DNA of 64,000 nt from Adiantum capillus-veneris (GCA_014529385.2 CM043967.1:127757182-127821181); one strand, 5' to 3'. Positions 1 to 12,873 are shown, counted from the first letter of the stretch. Notes: generated from the sequence alone by a model not told the origin. Numbers and translations are program-made.

Positions 1-2831
1 TTCTTCTTCCCATCTATCACTTAGATAATCCTTTGCGCCATCCAAATCCTCCACATTATCATCTGAATCTTCCCCTATAGAAACTAGATGCATCCCAGTA
101 TAATCCAAAATTCCCTGCACTTCCGAACGCTGACCATCTCGCCCAAGCAACTGCCGAATCCGCCTAGCAACTGACCTTGTTCAATACGGGAATATATCCT
201 CCTCCGCTTCCTCCAGAGTGCAACCAACTACCCATGCAAGCTCACACTATTCTGAACATCCTCCCTCCATTGCCACAACACTCGCTCCTACAAGAGAAAC
301 CTGAATCCATCCATGCTACATCGCACTTACAACGTGATCGCCAAGTGTTTAAGGCATAGACATTCATAATAGACAAAGCACAGAAATCAGAATGGAACTG
401 GAACTGGAACAGAACACAGAAATTGACAACAGACTAAATCCGCCATAACTCCCGCCTTCACATTCCCAATAAGGCATTGATCGGCAGTTACACATTTCGA
501 GAAGACTAATGGGCAACGCCCTTTCCCAAGAACACCTCTTGGAATCCCAAAAGTACAGAGGTTCACATTCCAACTTCCACTAAGTAAAACATCCCAAAAT
601 TCCTAGGCTTAACAATGCAAAAGCCACAAAGCAACCATGACCAGCAGTAGAAGCAAAGGACTTGCCCAAAAAGCAGCAAGAATAGAAAGAGAGAAGGCAG
701 CTTTTGAGCTAAAGAGAGGACTCAAAGGGGATTCTGCGTAGAAATGGAAACCATCTCTAGGAAGGATGAAAATTCGAACCAAACATCCCATGTTCGGTAC
801 GAAGGAGGATCCTCAGGCTGACTTAAAACATCTCTATCACCAAGAAGAATGTCAACAAGAGCAAGCCAAGGCACAATAAAAAGATGATACATTGCCTAGA
901 GAGGACCCACCTAAAGAACCACTCAACCTGTTGAAGAGGTTCCACACTTATCTCCTCCAAGTAGACCACCACAACTGGAGGACACAACACCACCACAACC
1001 AAAGGAGACCACTCTCATTGTTAGCAATATGGAACCAGAACCAGAACCGCCCAAATAAACTGCTAATGATCAAGTGAATGAACCACCCAGCCCAATAGAG
1101 ACACCAAGTACTCAACTCAACTAGCTAGATGAGCCAATCACACTTGAGGCTCATGACACCTCAATGGATCAACCTGAAGCGAGAAACACAAGAAGGTTGG
1201 AGATTATTGAAGACATAGATGAATGTGCTTAGTATGCACATGATGTGGTGGACAAAATGAAAGATGAGATCTATGCTCAGCACCAACAACTCCATAGTTT
1301 GTATAAGCGATTGCGGCTCTCAGATGAACTTCTCTACAATGTCTATGTCAAATCCTACAAAGAAGCCATGGAATTCAAAGAAAAGGAACTGGCTGAACTA
1401 ATTGCAAAGTCAGTAGAAAATTGTTAAGCTCTCCAGAAAAAGGAATCAATAGCAAGAGAAACAAGTCACACTAGTCACCTTAGCTCTACAATAGTCTGCT
1501 TCCACAATTAGCTGGCTACAAGTTTAACTTAACATTGCAAATAATCAATTGGCACGGTGAAAATCTAGATGCCAAGAGAAAAATAAATTGCTAAACCAAC
1601 TCAAGGACAACCCTACAATAGCCACACTCCAGGGCACAGATGAGACATATAAAGGAGTGTAATAGAAGTTAACACTAGTTTGGTACCAAAACAGGACACT
1701 TAAGTGTCCTTTTTTTACAAATTTAAATTAAATGCTACTTGCATTAGACGGTTTATTTAAGAAAACCTTTTTGATATGCTTACATATGTTAGCCAGAGGG
1801 TCTTTTAAAAATATAACCTTGCATTTTAGAATAAACCATGATCATGAACTATACTCATCAAGTTGACCCTCGTAAGACTGCGATTGATGGTTTGAAGAAA
1901 TTGAATTTATAAAATCAAGAAAAAATGAAAAGACCTTGTAAAAACATTTGAGTGTCTTTTCCACAATTTTGCTATAGATAATTGAAAGTTTTATGTGTAA
2001 AAAAAAAGACTTGGGAGTATATAAAATAATGGAAAACTCTATGTGTTTGATATAGCCATTTCAAGCATAGTTGTATACAAAGAATTTTTTTTCTTTTGAT
2101 GTATTTGTGAGTTTTAGAAAGTGATACATTGCTTACCCTTTACATCAAGGATTTAAGGTGGCAAGTAGAAGGGCTTTGGTATGCAAAAATTATTGGATTA
2201 TTTTAAATATTCAAAACTGCATAAGAGAGAACTTTGATATTTTCATTCTTGAGACATAAGCATTCAAAATCCTAAATAATATCAAGCTTTCTATGTGGAT
2301 TAACTAAATGTATCAAAGTAAGTGGTACATACACAATTGGGGTGTCCAAAACCTTGGTTTTAATGTTATTATGGAGAACTCAAGATTTTTAAGAGTTTTG
2401 AACGATAAAAAATTACAGATAGAGTTCAAGCAACAAGATTTAATTGAGTTAGGGAGCCCAAAAAATACGTATATTCTTGGATTCAACATATAAAGTCATA
2501 CTTGTCAAATTGCACTAGAATAGACCCAGTTCCATGAAGGGACCTTTGGAAGACCAAAATTATGCTCTTATTCAACACGATGCTCAAGTATGAAATTATG
2601 TCTATAACTTGTGTGTGACTTGGAAACTTGTCTTTAAAGTGCATTCCATTTTTTTGAAACACTAAGTGCTAACACTTAGCTTTTATAAACATAAAAAAGG
2701 CCATCTCTACAAAAGATATAAGAATTTTATGATTTTTGTGGCAAAACAGCTTGAAATTTTACTAAAATTTATGACTTCGAACTTACCAAAACTCCATCCA
2801 TACGGATTGTATTTTGACGTGGAGAAACATT
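1..2831. other. Unassigned decayed DNA left of Copia-1
   Basis: No recognisable gene, RNA or complete mobile element was found. Open frames are short (about 60-80 codons) and show no family motif. The tract ends at the Copia-1 terminus; its original continuation lies at 8025-8627, on the other side of that insertion. It is probably old repeat or intergenic sequence. Confidence 0.5.
1125..1427 (+). pseudogene. Remnant of a charged, possibly helical protein
   Basis: One frame reads through about 100 codons with a single in-frame stop (TAG near 1230). The part after the stop is rich in Lys, Glu, Leu and Gln, with segments such as EFKEKELAELIAKSVE that look helical or coiled-coil. I do not recognise a family. 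A similar Lys/Glu-rich, stop-ridden flavour is seen at 8180-8620, on the far side of Copia-1, so the two may be parts of one decayed sequence. This could also be a chance open frame. Confidence 0.25.
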
Positions 2832-3056
2832 TGTTGGAATTAGGGTTGCAGAGAAAGCCAGACATCTTGGAGAAGACAAAGGAAGCTCAAGGCACACAAT
2901 AGAGAATATGTTAGTTAGTGTGCAATGGAAAGATAGATAGCCCTGGAGTGATGGGCGTATATACAATGCTCGAGGAAAAAAACCTCCTAAAGGAAAAAAA
3001 TGCCCCGATGGTCCTAGTGTGTTCACACACATCACTACCACATGTATATGGTAACA
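2832..3056 (-). repeat. Copia-1 3' LTR
   Basis: A 225-bp terminal repeat. In element orientation it starts TGTTACCATA and ends TTCCAACA. It pairs with 7803-8024 and with the Copia-2 LTRs, differing by scattered substitutions and small indels. Confidence 0.93.
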
Positions 3057-3070
3057 AATTCCCCCTGGAG
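3057..3070 (-). promoter_or_regulatory. Copia-1 polypurine tract
   Basis: Directly next to the 3' LTR, the minus strand reads CTCCAGGGGGAATT followed by TGTTACC. This is the expected place and composition for the plus-strand primer. Copia-2 has a similar tract (CTAGGGGAGATT) at the same place. Confidence 0.75.
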
Positions 3071-3131
3071 TGATGCGGTGAACAAGAGCTGGCACATGAG
3101 TAAAGGGAAGTGCCATGCCCTGAGGACATGA

Positions 3132-6100
3132 TCAGTCCACAAAGGGGAGTAAGCCCAAAGCTTTGTGGAAAGCTTTATCTTCTCACGAGACAATGCCTTT
3201 GTGAAAAGATCTGCAAGGTTGTCCTGTGTTGGCACATAAGCAAAGCTGATCTCTCCGGCTGAGAGCCTCTCCTTGACATAGTGGTAATGCACCTCAATGT
3301 GATTTGTGTGAGCATGAAAAACTGGGTTCCTCGCCACTGCCAATGCGCTTTGAGTGTCAGTGTAGATAGTGTTGGCAGTGTCCTATCGAACACCCAAATC
3401 AACCATAAGGTGTCTGAGCCATACACACTCAACCGTAGCTGTGAAGACTGCCCTGTACTCAGCCTCACAAATGGAAGTGGCCACCGTAGGTTGCTTCTTG
3501 CTCAACCATGATATACATGACCTGCCAAGCATGAAACAATAACCACTTGTGGACACTTGCCTGTCAAAACAATCAGCCCAATCTGAGTCTGAAAAAGCAT
3601 GTAAGTCTGGCGGCAATGATCCCCCCTTGGGATAAAACAAGACAAGATGTAAAGTGCCACCAAGGTAGCGAAAAATCCTCTTAACAGCCTGCCAATGCTT
3701 AGACCCTGGGCTATGCATAAATCTATTGACCTATGAGACTGCAAACTGAATATCCGGCCTCATGCTGCATACATAAATGAGGTAGCCAACAAAAGTTTGG
3801 TAAAGAGTGACATCAGTAGGATTTCTAGCATCATGTAGACTCAACTTCAAACCTGTTTCCATGGGAGTGGCAATAGGTTTGCAATCCTCAAGTCCAAACT
3901 TACATAGCAATGTCTCTATGTAACTTTTCTGACACAAGGCAATACGACCATCAAACTGCTTAAACTGTATACCCAAGTAATGATGCAACAGCCCCAAATC
4001 TTTCATCTTGAAAGTAGAATTCAAATCAGCCTTAAATTCAGCAATATGTCTCTCATTTGGTCCAATGATCAGCAAATCATTGACATAAAGAACCATAATG
4101 AGAAGTACATCATCCTCACGCTTTACATACAATGTGCTTTCTGTTGGACTGTTACAAAAGCCTTGTTTGACCAAATGAGTGTCAGCTTTCTCATACCAAG
4201 CACGAGGAGATTGCTTCAACCCATACAAAGCCTTCTTACATCTTCACACTTTGTCCTCTTGTCCTTTTATGACAAAACCGTGAGGCTGCGTTACATAAAC
4301 TTCCTCAAATATGTCACCATTCAAGAAAGCAGTAACAATGTCTGATTGATGTACATCCCAACCAAAATGAGGTGCCGATGCACATAGAAAACGCACAACA
4401 GTCATACGACAAGTGGGAGCAAAAGTCTCTTCATAATCTATGCCTTTTTGCTGTGCGTAACCCTTTGCAACAAGTCGAGCCTTATGGCAATCGATCTCAC
4501 CATCCGGCTTGCGTTTCAACTTGTAAACCCACTTCCTACCAATGGCCTTTTTGCCAGGAGGCAAATCACATAAAGTGCATGTGTCATTTTCTATAAGTGT
4601 ATCATATTCTGATTGCATGGCAGCCATCCAATTTTTTGAATTATGTGCTTCATCAAAAGATAGAGGCTCCTCAACATCATGTAAGCTATACACAGCCAAA
4701 GCAGAACAATCTGATGCATAAGATGCATGGCGAGAGCTTGAATGAGTACGACTAGACAAAGGTGCATCCAATTTACTGTCACGCAAAGTGTGCACCAGCC
4801 ATTTTGGCATACCTCTAGCCTGCTCATTTTCAGCCCTTTGCTCATCAAGTACATCATGTACATCTGCGTCAGTAATAGGCTGATCTGTAACATTTTTAGA
4901 AACCCCCATAGGTTGTACATTTGCCTCATTGGAACTTACATTCATATTCCCACCACTAAAAAGAGGCAACAAAGTGTCATAAATGTCATGTGAGCTTACA
5001 TTACTGTCTCTAGTACATGACAGCAAGGGCTTAACAGAATTTTCCACAAACACTACATCCCGTGAAACTAGAATACATTACTGTCTCTAGTACATGACAG
5101 CAAGGGCTGAATAGAATTTTCCACAAACACTACATCCCGTGAAACTAGAATACGTTTTGTTTGCGGATGATACAACCTATAACCTTTGATTTTAGCACTA
5201 TAACCAACCAAAATACATTTGACAGCCTTATCATCCAATTTTTTGCACTGTGTTTGTGGCACCAAAGCATATGCCAAATAGCCAAAAACACGCATGTGCT
5301 CAATAGAAGGCTTTCTATCATGCCATGCTTCATATGGAGTAATAGACTGCAAAGCTTTTGTAGGACACCTGTTTAGTACATAAGTGGCACACATGATGGC
5401 CTCATGACAAAAAGAATGCGGAAACGCTTGACTTTTGACCATACATCGTGCCATTCCATAAGTGACCCGTTTTTCCTCTCAACAACACCATTTTGCGGAG
5501 GTGTATAAGGCATTGTACATTGGTGTTTTATCCCACAACTAGCCAGGAATGCATTGAATTCATGAGACATATACTCCCTCCCTCGATCGGAACGGAGGGT
5601 GCCCATAGTACATCTCGAGACATTTTCAGTCATAGCCAGAAATTGTTTGAAGCACATAAAAATTTTAGACTTTGCTTTAAGCGGAAATACCCATGCATGC
5701 CTGGAGTAATCATCAATGAAAGTCAGGAAGTATAGGTGATTGCCCAAGAACGGAGTTTGCATGGGCCCACAAACATCACTATGCCCAAGCTGCAACCTGC
5801 ATGTGGCCCGAATTGAACCATCCTTTGGAAACTTAGAGCATTGCATGTTACCCAAAGTACAGCCTTCACAAACATGTTTGACAGGTGCTTCAAGAGGTAG
5901 CAAAGAAGTAACCATATCAGATTTCTGCAAATGCAGCAAACTGACAAAATTTAGATGACCAAAACGTGCATGCCAAATTTTTGCATTTGAAATAGCCCTT
6001 GAATCTGCAACAGCATTTGCAAAATTTTATCCACACTTGTCATACAAAGCGAGCTTATAGAGCCCATGACACAAAAACCCAGATGCAACGATTTCATCCC

Positions 6101-7470
6101 ACCAAAACTGAGATCATGAACTGTACATATGTCATCCACAAATTTGACTACAAGTCCAAGTCGAGCAAGTGCGGATACAGACAAGAGATTCTTCTTGATC
6201 CTAGGTACATAAAGTGCATCTACAAGTGTGAAGGAACTACCATTTGCAGCAGTAAGCACAATCTTTCAATCTCCTTGAACCGGGCATTGTTGGCACAAGT
6301 GACTGAATTCCCATGAGGGACAGACTCGAGAAAGGTGAACAATTCACGATGTGAGGTAATGTGCTTTGTAGCACCACTGTCAAAATACCACACATGTGAA
6401 TCTGCAGCAATTGACAAGTATGCACCATGGACAATAGGATTGTAAGTGCACTTTGCGCTAAAAGCCCATTCTGCATCAATACAACAACACAGTCTCCTTT
6501 CACAAAAGACTCAACAATGGCTCCATTTGTAGTGGAACTAGCATTTGCAGTGGAATCACCCTCTTTCTTCTTAGCCTATTTGGCCTTCAACTTAGGACAC
6601 GACTTGATCAAGTGATCATTAGCTTTACAATAATGGAAACACATCTTCTTTTTGCCCTTATCACCAGAATTTCCAGACAAAGTGCTACCAGCAAAAGCAT
6701 TGGACACAGAAATTTTGCCACTCGTAGCAGAACCATAAGAAGTGGCTGCATTGCTGTTACCACCCTTTCTCTGAGAAGCAATAAAAGCCTGTTCAACTGC
6801 ACGTTGTCTAGTCCTGTTTTTTTTGGAAAGAGAATCTTGTAACAGCAATGTGCATAATGCATCAAACTTGACAACTTCTAGATTTCCTTGGGTCATAAGT
6901 CTCCAAGTACTAGCAAAAGTCTGGTAAGAATCTGGTAAGGCATCAAGAACAGTCTGCACAAGGAAACTGTCTGAAATGACTTCATCTGTAGAAATAAGTT
7001 ACTCATTGATATCCTTGACACCAGCAAGAAAAGTGTCCATATCATCTTCCTCATGCATAATCTTCGACTCCAGCTCTTTACGCAGCAAAGAAATTTTAGC
7101 CTCATGGCGGCTTGCATAAAGACCTGCTAGAATATCCCATGCTTGTTTTGCAGATTTTGCTGAATGAATGTGAGGAACAATGGTGCGCTTCACAAACAAC
7201 GCAATCAATGCATGAGCCTACACATCCTTTACATCCCAACGAGATTGTTCTGTCGTAAGTAAAGCAACTCTAATAGTAGCAATCCTTGCAGCAAGACCTG
7301 CAACATCCTCAACATTGTCTACATCCTCAGAACTAGGATGTACATCAATGCCCTACACAATATTCAAGACGCCCTTTGACACAAGAACATGTTGCATCAT
7401 TGAAGCCCACATAGGGTAATTGTCCCCATCCAACCTGTACTCAACAGCAAACATCTTGAAGACATGCTTC
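3132..7470 (-). pseudogene. Copia-1 gag-pol polyprotein, broken
   Basis: Copia polyprotein remnants run from about 7470 down to a TGA at 3132-3134. In order there are: a UBN2-type gag (LDGDNYPMW near 7430); a CCHC zinc knuckle (CFHYCKANDHLIKSC near 6620); a protease with DSGA (near 6390); integrase with the HARFGHLN-equivalent region, HVCEGC, and NGVVERKN; reverse transcriptase (GRKWVYKLKRKPDGE near 4530; KKALYGLKQSPRAWY near 4210); and RNase H with DSDWAD, AEYRA and TDTQSAL. Lesions include a small deletion, relative to Copia-2, that removes the gag start codon near 7465, several in-frame stops, a 1-nt integrase deletion near 5453, a TGA at 4244-4246, and YVND in place of the usual YVDD at 4076-4087. 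It is not functional. Confidence 0.93.
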
Positions 7471-7788
7471 ACATGATGTGAAAACTGCTTGAAAATAGAA
7501 TAAACGGAGCGAGAACAACACGTGCTATATAGCACAAACCGTAGAAGACTGTAAGGCACCTGTTATGCAAAAAATGGCATTGACAAAAATTCTGTACAAA
7601 ATGACAAAATTGCCTGCGCAGACCTGCCTGTAGTGGAAACGAAGGCCCAAATGAGCCCGAATAAAAAATCGGAGCAGTCTCAAAATATATTTCGACCTGG
7701 GAACGCTCGCCAAACCTCATTGTAATCGGAGAAAGAGAGCAGGCGTGTGCTAGAGTAGCTGGCGACTAAGCCCGGGAGGACGTAACCT

Positions 7789-7800
7789 GCTCTGATACCA
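7789..7800 (-). promoter_or_regulatory. Copia-1 primer-binding site (initiator tRNA-Met)
   Basis: The minus strand reads TGGTATCAGAGC two bases inside the 5' LTR. This is the classic plant copia primer site, complementary to the 3' end of initiator tRNA-Met. It fixes the element's orientation. Confidence 0.93.
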
Positions 7801-7802
7801 AT

Positions 7803-8024
7803 TGTTGGAATTAGGGTTGCAGAGAAACGCACACAACTTGGAGAAGATGAAGGAAGCTCAAGGCACACAATAGAGAGTATGTTACTTAGTGTGGAAAGAT
7901 AGATAGCCCTAGAGTGATGGGCATATATACAATGCTCGGGGGAAAAAACTTCCTAAAGAGGGAAAAAATGCACCGGTGGTCCTAGTGTGTTCACACACAT
8001 CACTACCACATGTATATGGTAACA
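7803..8024 (-). repeat. Copia-1 5' LTR
   Basis: A 222-bp terminal repeat matching 2832-3056. In element orientation it runs TGTTACCATATACATG to TTCCAACA. A TATA-like TGTATATA sits in the middle, as in Copia-2. Confidence 0.93.
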
Positions 8025-8627
8025 AAATTCAGTGTTTTATTTCCCTCATAACCAACCTATGGTAGAAGCATATAAAAAACGTCTTTCTAGCTTGACAAAT
8101 AAATTGCCATAACTTGGAAGGAAAATAGGACACTTTAGTGTCTCACGACACTTAAGTGTCCAATTACAAAACTAGTGTTAAAGACCTTGAGATGGAGATA
8201 AAGCTAGAGCAAAGAAGAGATCTCTCCATTGGGATTTATGCAGTGGGAGAAGAGATATCAACAAGAAATAGAACATATTAAAGAAAAATTGAGCAAATCT
8301 CAAGCAGCTACCACGGCATATGCCACTGGAACAGGGAAAGAACATGTAGATTCTGCAAATGCAAGATAAAGATACCTTGCAATTTATGGAATTTGAAGCA
8401 GCTACCACCAAAGAGGCCAGTCTTCGAGAGGTAGATATTTTCATGATGAAGCTAGACCCTCTGCTCAACCGAATAGCTTAACTGTTGCGTAAGAAGCGGC
8501 ATTAAAGAGGCAGGTGGAAGAGGAGATCGAGACCATCTGGAAGGAAGCCATGCAATGGGAAGAGCAAATATTGCACTCCATCAATGTCAACCTCCTCACA
8601 CCATTCGATATCAATGAGGCACGCCAT
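8025..8627. other. Unassigned flank between Copia-1 and Gypsy-1
   Basis: About 600 bp that belonged with the DNA left of 2832 before Copia-1 inserted. It has stop-interrupted Lys/Glu-rich reading but no recognisable family. It ends in CCAT, which may be the target-site copy of Gypsy-1. Confidence 0.45.
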
Positions 8628-8773
8628 TGAGGCGGTCTGGGGCGGGCAACAAGAAGAGTGGCCTCCAAGCACTCTTCTAGGCTCCCATGCTGCTCAATTG
8701 GGTTGGGGTTGGGAAAAAACAACAAACACACACACAAACCCGCAACCTAACCCTACACAAATTTGGGGCACCA

Positions 8774-8796
8774 CCTAGTTTTGGATGCGAACTAGG
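8774..8796. other. LTR hairpin (Gypsy-1, left copy)
   Basis: A perfect 7-bp inverted repeat, CCTAGTT and AACTAGG, around a 9-base loop. The matching place in Gypsy-2 LTRs has CCTAGTC and GACTAGG, so one stem pair changed on both sides while pairing was kept. That suggests a structure with a role in the RNA. Confidence 0.6.
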
Positions 8797-8800
8797 ACGC

Positions 8801-8912
<112 letters not shown>

Positions 8913-9568
8913 TGCTCGGGCTGCTTTGAAACGTATCGGCAATGATCAAGCAAACACAACTATATATTTAAGAAAGAGAGAGAAAGGGGGAGGGGGTGCT
9001 TGTTGCATTAATACCTTCTTACAAATCTGTCATGAAAAATCAAAGTGAGCTAGTATTTGTTCAACATAGCTTGCGTAAATTTCACCACAACACATCACAA
9101 GAAAAGCCACCCCAATCACTGTCTTAAGGCCAGGGGATTCCTCTCCACCCTGTCGCCCTCTTACAGTATGTGGGATTTATGGCTAGATTGATGACAACAC
9201 CAGAGACAAGCTATCAAGAACTTAACAAAAGACACCAAGACACTTACGCATCATTGTTGTCCATTACTTCACGTTGGAAGGGAGACAAAATATCCAAGCT
9301 TAGTCCAAATCCACCCTCCTTGATTCAGCAAATGTTGGGCTTACACTAGTAGGAGAAATGATAGATTTCCTACTCTCAATTGAATGATCAATCTCTCTCT
9401 TACAATGGCATAGAGTTCCCTTGCTAATCCCCTATTACAACACATGCACATGCATAAGACAATGAGCTTCCACTCAAGAGCTCCTTCTAGAGAGGTTGAG
9501 CTTGGCTTCTCAAGCTATAGCATAGTGCTCTTGCTTATGGCTCCCCCTTTTGTGTTAGCTACACCCTC

Positions 9569-9577
9569 CTTTTATAG
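9569..9577 (-). promoter_or_regulatory. TATA box in Gypsy-1 left LTR
   Basis: The minus strand reads CTATAAAAG, a strong plant TATA motif, in the middle of the LTR and in the orientation of the element. This copy is in the 3' LTR. Confidence 0.6.
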
Positions 9578-11285
9578 CAATTTTGAAGGCTAGGGTTACT
9601 CCTCTAACCATGGTTGGGTTAGATTTTCAGCAATTTATCTAATTTCTTTTGCTTGGAATTATCAAGAAGTTTGTGGGGAAAGAGAGAGGAGAGAAAAGGA
9701 GGTGATAGGACTTTTCATAGTGGGTTAGTGTTAGTAGAGTTAGTATTAATTTACAAATGGAATTGGATATTTACAATGGGAGTATCCATGTAGGATACAA
9801 ATAAGGAAGAAAAACTCTTAAGAGGTAAGAAAAGGCGGATTTCTTACAAGGTTGATGCTCCAAGTGTCTTGAGTAGGGCCGATTTTGACGCTTGTTGACG
9901 GTCCACTAGCTTTGACGGTACATTTTTTCATCCTCTCTTGACCTTCCTTGAGAGACAAGGTAATTGAAGCTGAGTAATCAACCACCATGATGCTGTCTTT
10001 TAAGAGAAGAGGCTGAATTTTGTGGTTTTTTTGAAAGATATGGGTAACTTGGAGAAGGAAAAATGAGACTAGGTGGTCAATTTTGGAATGGAATTGTGTG
10101 TGGGAGATATGAGTTCACCATGGTTTCTCTTATTCTTCAAAGTTGAGGAGAAGGTGAGTAGGGTGCAAAGAGGAGGGGTGAGAGAGGTGGGGATGATGAG
10201 TGGAGAAGTGTGTGTGAAAGAGGAAAATGATAAAGTGGAAGAGAGAGTGTGGCTGCATAATATGGGAAAACTGGGGTCCACTAATAAAATCATAGCTCAC
10301 AGCTCGTAGCTCAAAAAAATATGAAAAAATTTGAGGCAAAAGTTCAGCCCACGAGCTACAACTTTTGTTTGTATCACCTTTTCAAATTCGGAGAGCAAGT
10401 GAACTTTAAAAATTCAGCAAAACCGACCGTTTTTTTCCACTGCACAAGGTCCTTGTGGGGTCTTTCTTTGGATGATTCTTTTGAATACCTCCAAGAGTGA
10501 GCCCTCCATAGTGCATGTATGCATGCCACCTACCCTTGACCTTATTTGGTAGGTCTATAATTGAAGATATTGTTGAGATCATGATATAAGTGAATAGTAC
10601 AACTAAGAAAATCAAATATTGAGGGGTCTAAAAAATATGTACATGTCAAATATAAATAATATAGGTGGAAAAATATAAAGGGGTCAAAATAAATCTCTCT
10701 CATTATAAGTCTACCATAAAAAGATGAATATTTTTGGTGGTCTAATTTATGAGAGTAATAGAGAATATATGTAGGAAGGAAAAAATCACAATAGTGAAAA
10801 AAATATACACATAAATAGAACTAGTTTTTTTGGATTTTTGTTGGGATGGAGTTACACCAAATATAAGAGAAGCTTACATGAAATTATTTCTATATGGAAT
10901 AAAGAGTATGAAAAATGGTAAGAAAAATTGTGGTAATGGTGAGGCAATGTACAGAGCATAAATAACACACACCTAGGTAGAAATATTTAAATAAATACCA
11001 AAATAATTATGAAAAAATCCTTTAATTCGGCCCTATATACAAAAAAATATTTACATACTCATGGGCCATAATATACTTATATATATATATATATATTTGG
11101 CTCAACTAGCCCAATGACTAGCTAATTGAGGGTTTTTTATTTCAGTAAGAAGATATGGGAAAAGTCCCCTAACTCACACGCACCTATATACAGTGAAAGG
11201 GTGAGGGTAACCACAGTGTTTGAGTGATTTGATAGGGTGAGATAACTCACTATGGCAATTACAAAGAGCCAAAAAATGGCTATCA

Positions 11286-11300
11286 TTAGCCCTCCCCCAG
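11286..11300 (-). promoter_or_regulatory. Gypsy-1 polypurine tract
   Basis: The minus strand reads CTGGGGGAGGGCTAA directly before the 3' LTR start TGATAGCC. This purine run is the expected plus-strand primer and sets the internal LTR boundary. Confidence 0.75.
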
Positions 11301-11313
11301 GATGATGGTATAT

Positions 11314-12873
11314 TCATGTACCATCATAAAGAATCTTTTCCAAAGAGAGTGCTTCAGAGTCCTTGACAAGATCTTCATTGTGTGGCCCCTCAGAATTTTG
11401 GCTGGAGTTACACTCATGCTTCACGTAACAATACTTACATGAGACAGTGGCCTTTGGATAGATCTTTGGTAGATCCTTTGGTAGAAGGCGACTCAAATAG
11501 GGCTTCAAGCGATACCCGTTTACCTTCCTGGAGTGCTCTTTACCATTCAAGTCCATAAGCTGATAGTAACTAGAATTGAAAGCCTTCTTGACTATGTATG
11601 GCCCTTGCCATCTAGTTTCAAACTTGGCATCAAAACGATTGTCAAGTCGATTGTCATACCTTAGCACAAGCTCTCCTTCCTTGATGCCTTTGTCCTTCAG
11701 TTTCTTGTCGAGCTTCTCCTTTGTCTGTGTGGCTTTCCTCTTATAGCACTCGTATGCTGCTTCTCTTTTCCACTCAAGCTCAGCTAAGGTAAGAAGTCGA
11801 TCCATCCATGCTTCTTGATCATCTTGTGCTGATTTGCCATGAAGTCGCATTGTTGGAATGTTTAGTTCGATAGGCTGCAAAGCCTCTTGACCATAGACCA
11901 AGTGAAATGGTGTGAACTCCGTGGCTTCCCTATATGTGGTTCGATATGCCCACAAGGCACCATCCAAGAAGTCATCCCATAATTTTGTCTTGTTTTGCAC
12001 CAACTTTCTAATGATTCCTGCAACGACACCATTTGCCTTCTCCACCAATCCATTTGATTGTGGGTAGTATGGTGTGCTATGACGATGTAGAATGTGAAGT
12101 TCTTCACAAACTTCTGTGAGCAAGCCCTTCCTAAACCCTGGACCATTATCAGAAACAATCTCCAAAGGTGTGCCAAATCTACAACAAATGTGATTGTACA
12201 CAAACTTGCTAACTGTCCTCCCATTCACTTTGCCACACTTTGAGCTTCCACCCACCTAGTCATATAGTCTACAGCCACTAGAATGTAGAGTTTACCATTT
12301 TTTGTCCTAGGCAGAGGACCCATAGCATCAATGCCCCACTTTTCAAAGGGTCCATTTGCAAGCACTATTTGCCTCGGGCCATGCACCAATCTTCTATTTC
12401 CATTTATCTGACAATTGTGACAGCTTTTACACCAATGTTGAACATCCACATGCAAGCTTGGCCAAACATACCCCGCAAGCAAAATCTTCTTCACAGTTGA
12501 TTCTTGGGCAAAATGACCACCACATGCCTCTTCATGCAAACCTTTTAGAATGGCTGGAATTTTCCTCGATAGTTGGTACTCTTCTGCACACTTGATCCTT
12601 CCCTCTTTGATAGAGGGAGCCTTCTAGGAAGAGATATGCGCTTGCCTTCTTCATGAGTCTCCTCTTCTGAGCTTTTGTGAAGTCTGGTGGAAACTCACCC
12701 TCCAAAATGTATCCAATGATGGGAGCCAATGACTCCAATCCCTGGTACCTCGGTTGCTTCACAGCAGCCGCCACCATGATGACCTGCACTTCTTTCTTTA
12801 CACATGCAACGGCTTGTTGTGCAAGTAAATCAGCATCTTCATTTTGTTTCCTAGGAATATGATATAATTGCAC
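11314..12873 (-). pseudogene. Gypsy-1 RNase H tail and integrase, frameshifted
   Basis: Continues pol after the stop at 12943. The first part holds the end of the second RNase H (HIPRKQNEDADLLA). A frameshift near 12535 leads into the integrase zinc-binding region (GGHFAQES, CKSCHNCQ) and the first catalytic Asp (WGIDAMGP). A second frameshift near 12230-12255 leads to the other catalytic residues (VSDNGPGF; NGLVEKANG) and a GPY/F-like module (WQGPYIVKKAF). The last 50 or so residues before the TAG at the left end are not recognised. No chromodomain is visible. Two frameshifts make this non-functional as it stands. Confidence 0.9.

Larger units (their letters stand above)
2832..8024 (-). mobile_element. 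Copia-1, degenerate Ty1/copia LTR retrotransposon
   Basis: A 5.2 kb element on the minus strand with LTRs at 2832-3056 and 7803-8024, both TG...CA bounded. A primer-binding site matching initiator tRNA-Met lies beside the right LTR and a purine tract beside the left one. The interior encodes gag, protease, integrase, reverse transcriptase and RNase H in copia order, with several stops and frameshifts. Flanking pentamers ACATT (2827-2831) and AAATT (8025-8029) match at four of five bases, consistent with an old target-site duplication. It is the same family as Copia-2 at 23147-28315. Confidence 0.95.

Noticed and set aside
4244-4246. The TGA shared by both Copia copies as a recoded codon (for example selenocysteine)
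   Set aside because: Land plants lack the selenocysteine system, and both copies carry other stops and frameshifts, so a nonsense change in the source copy is simpler.
10069-10339. Frames of 70-78 codons repeated at 19664-19934
   Set aside because: They lie inside the Gypsy-1 LTRs, which explains the duplication. No motif and frames on both strands.
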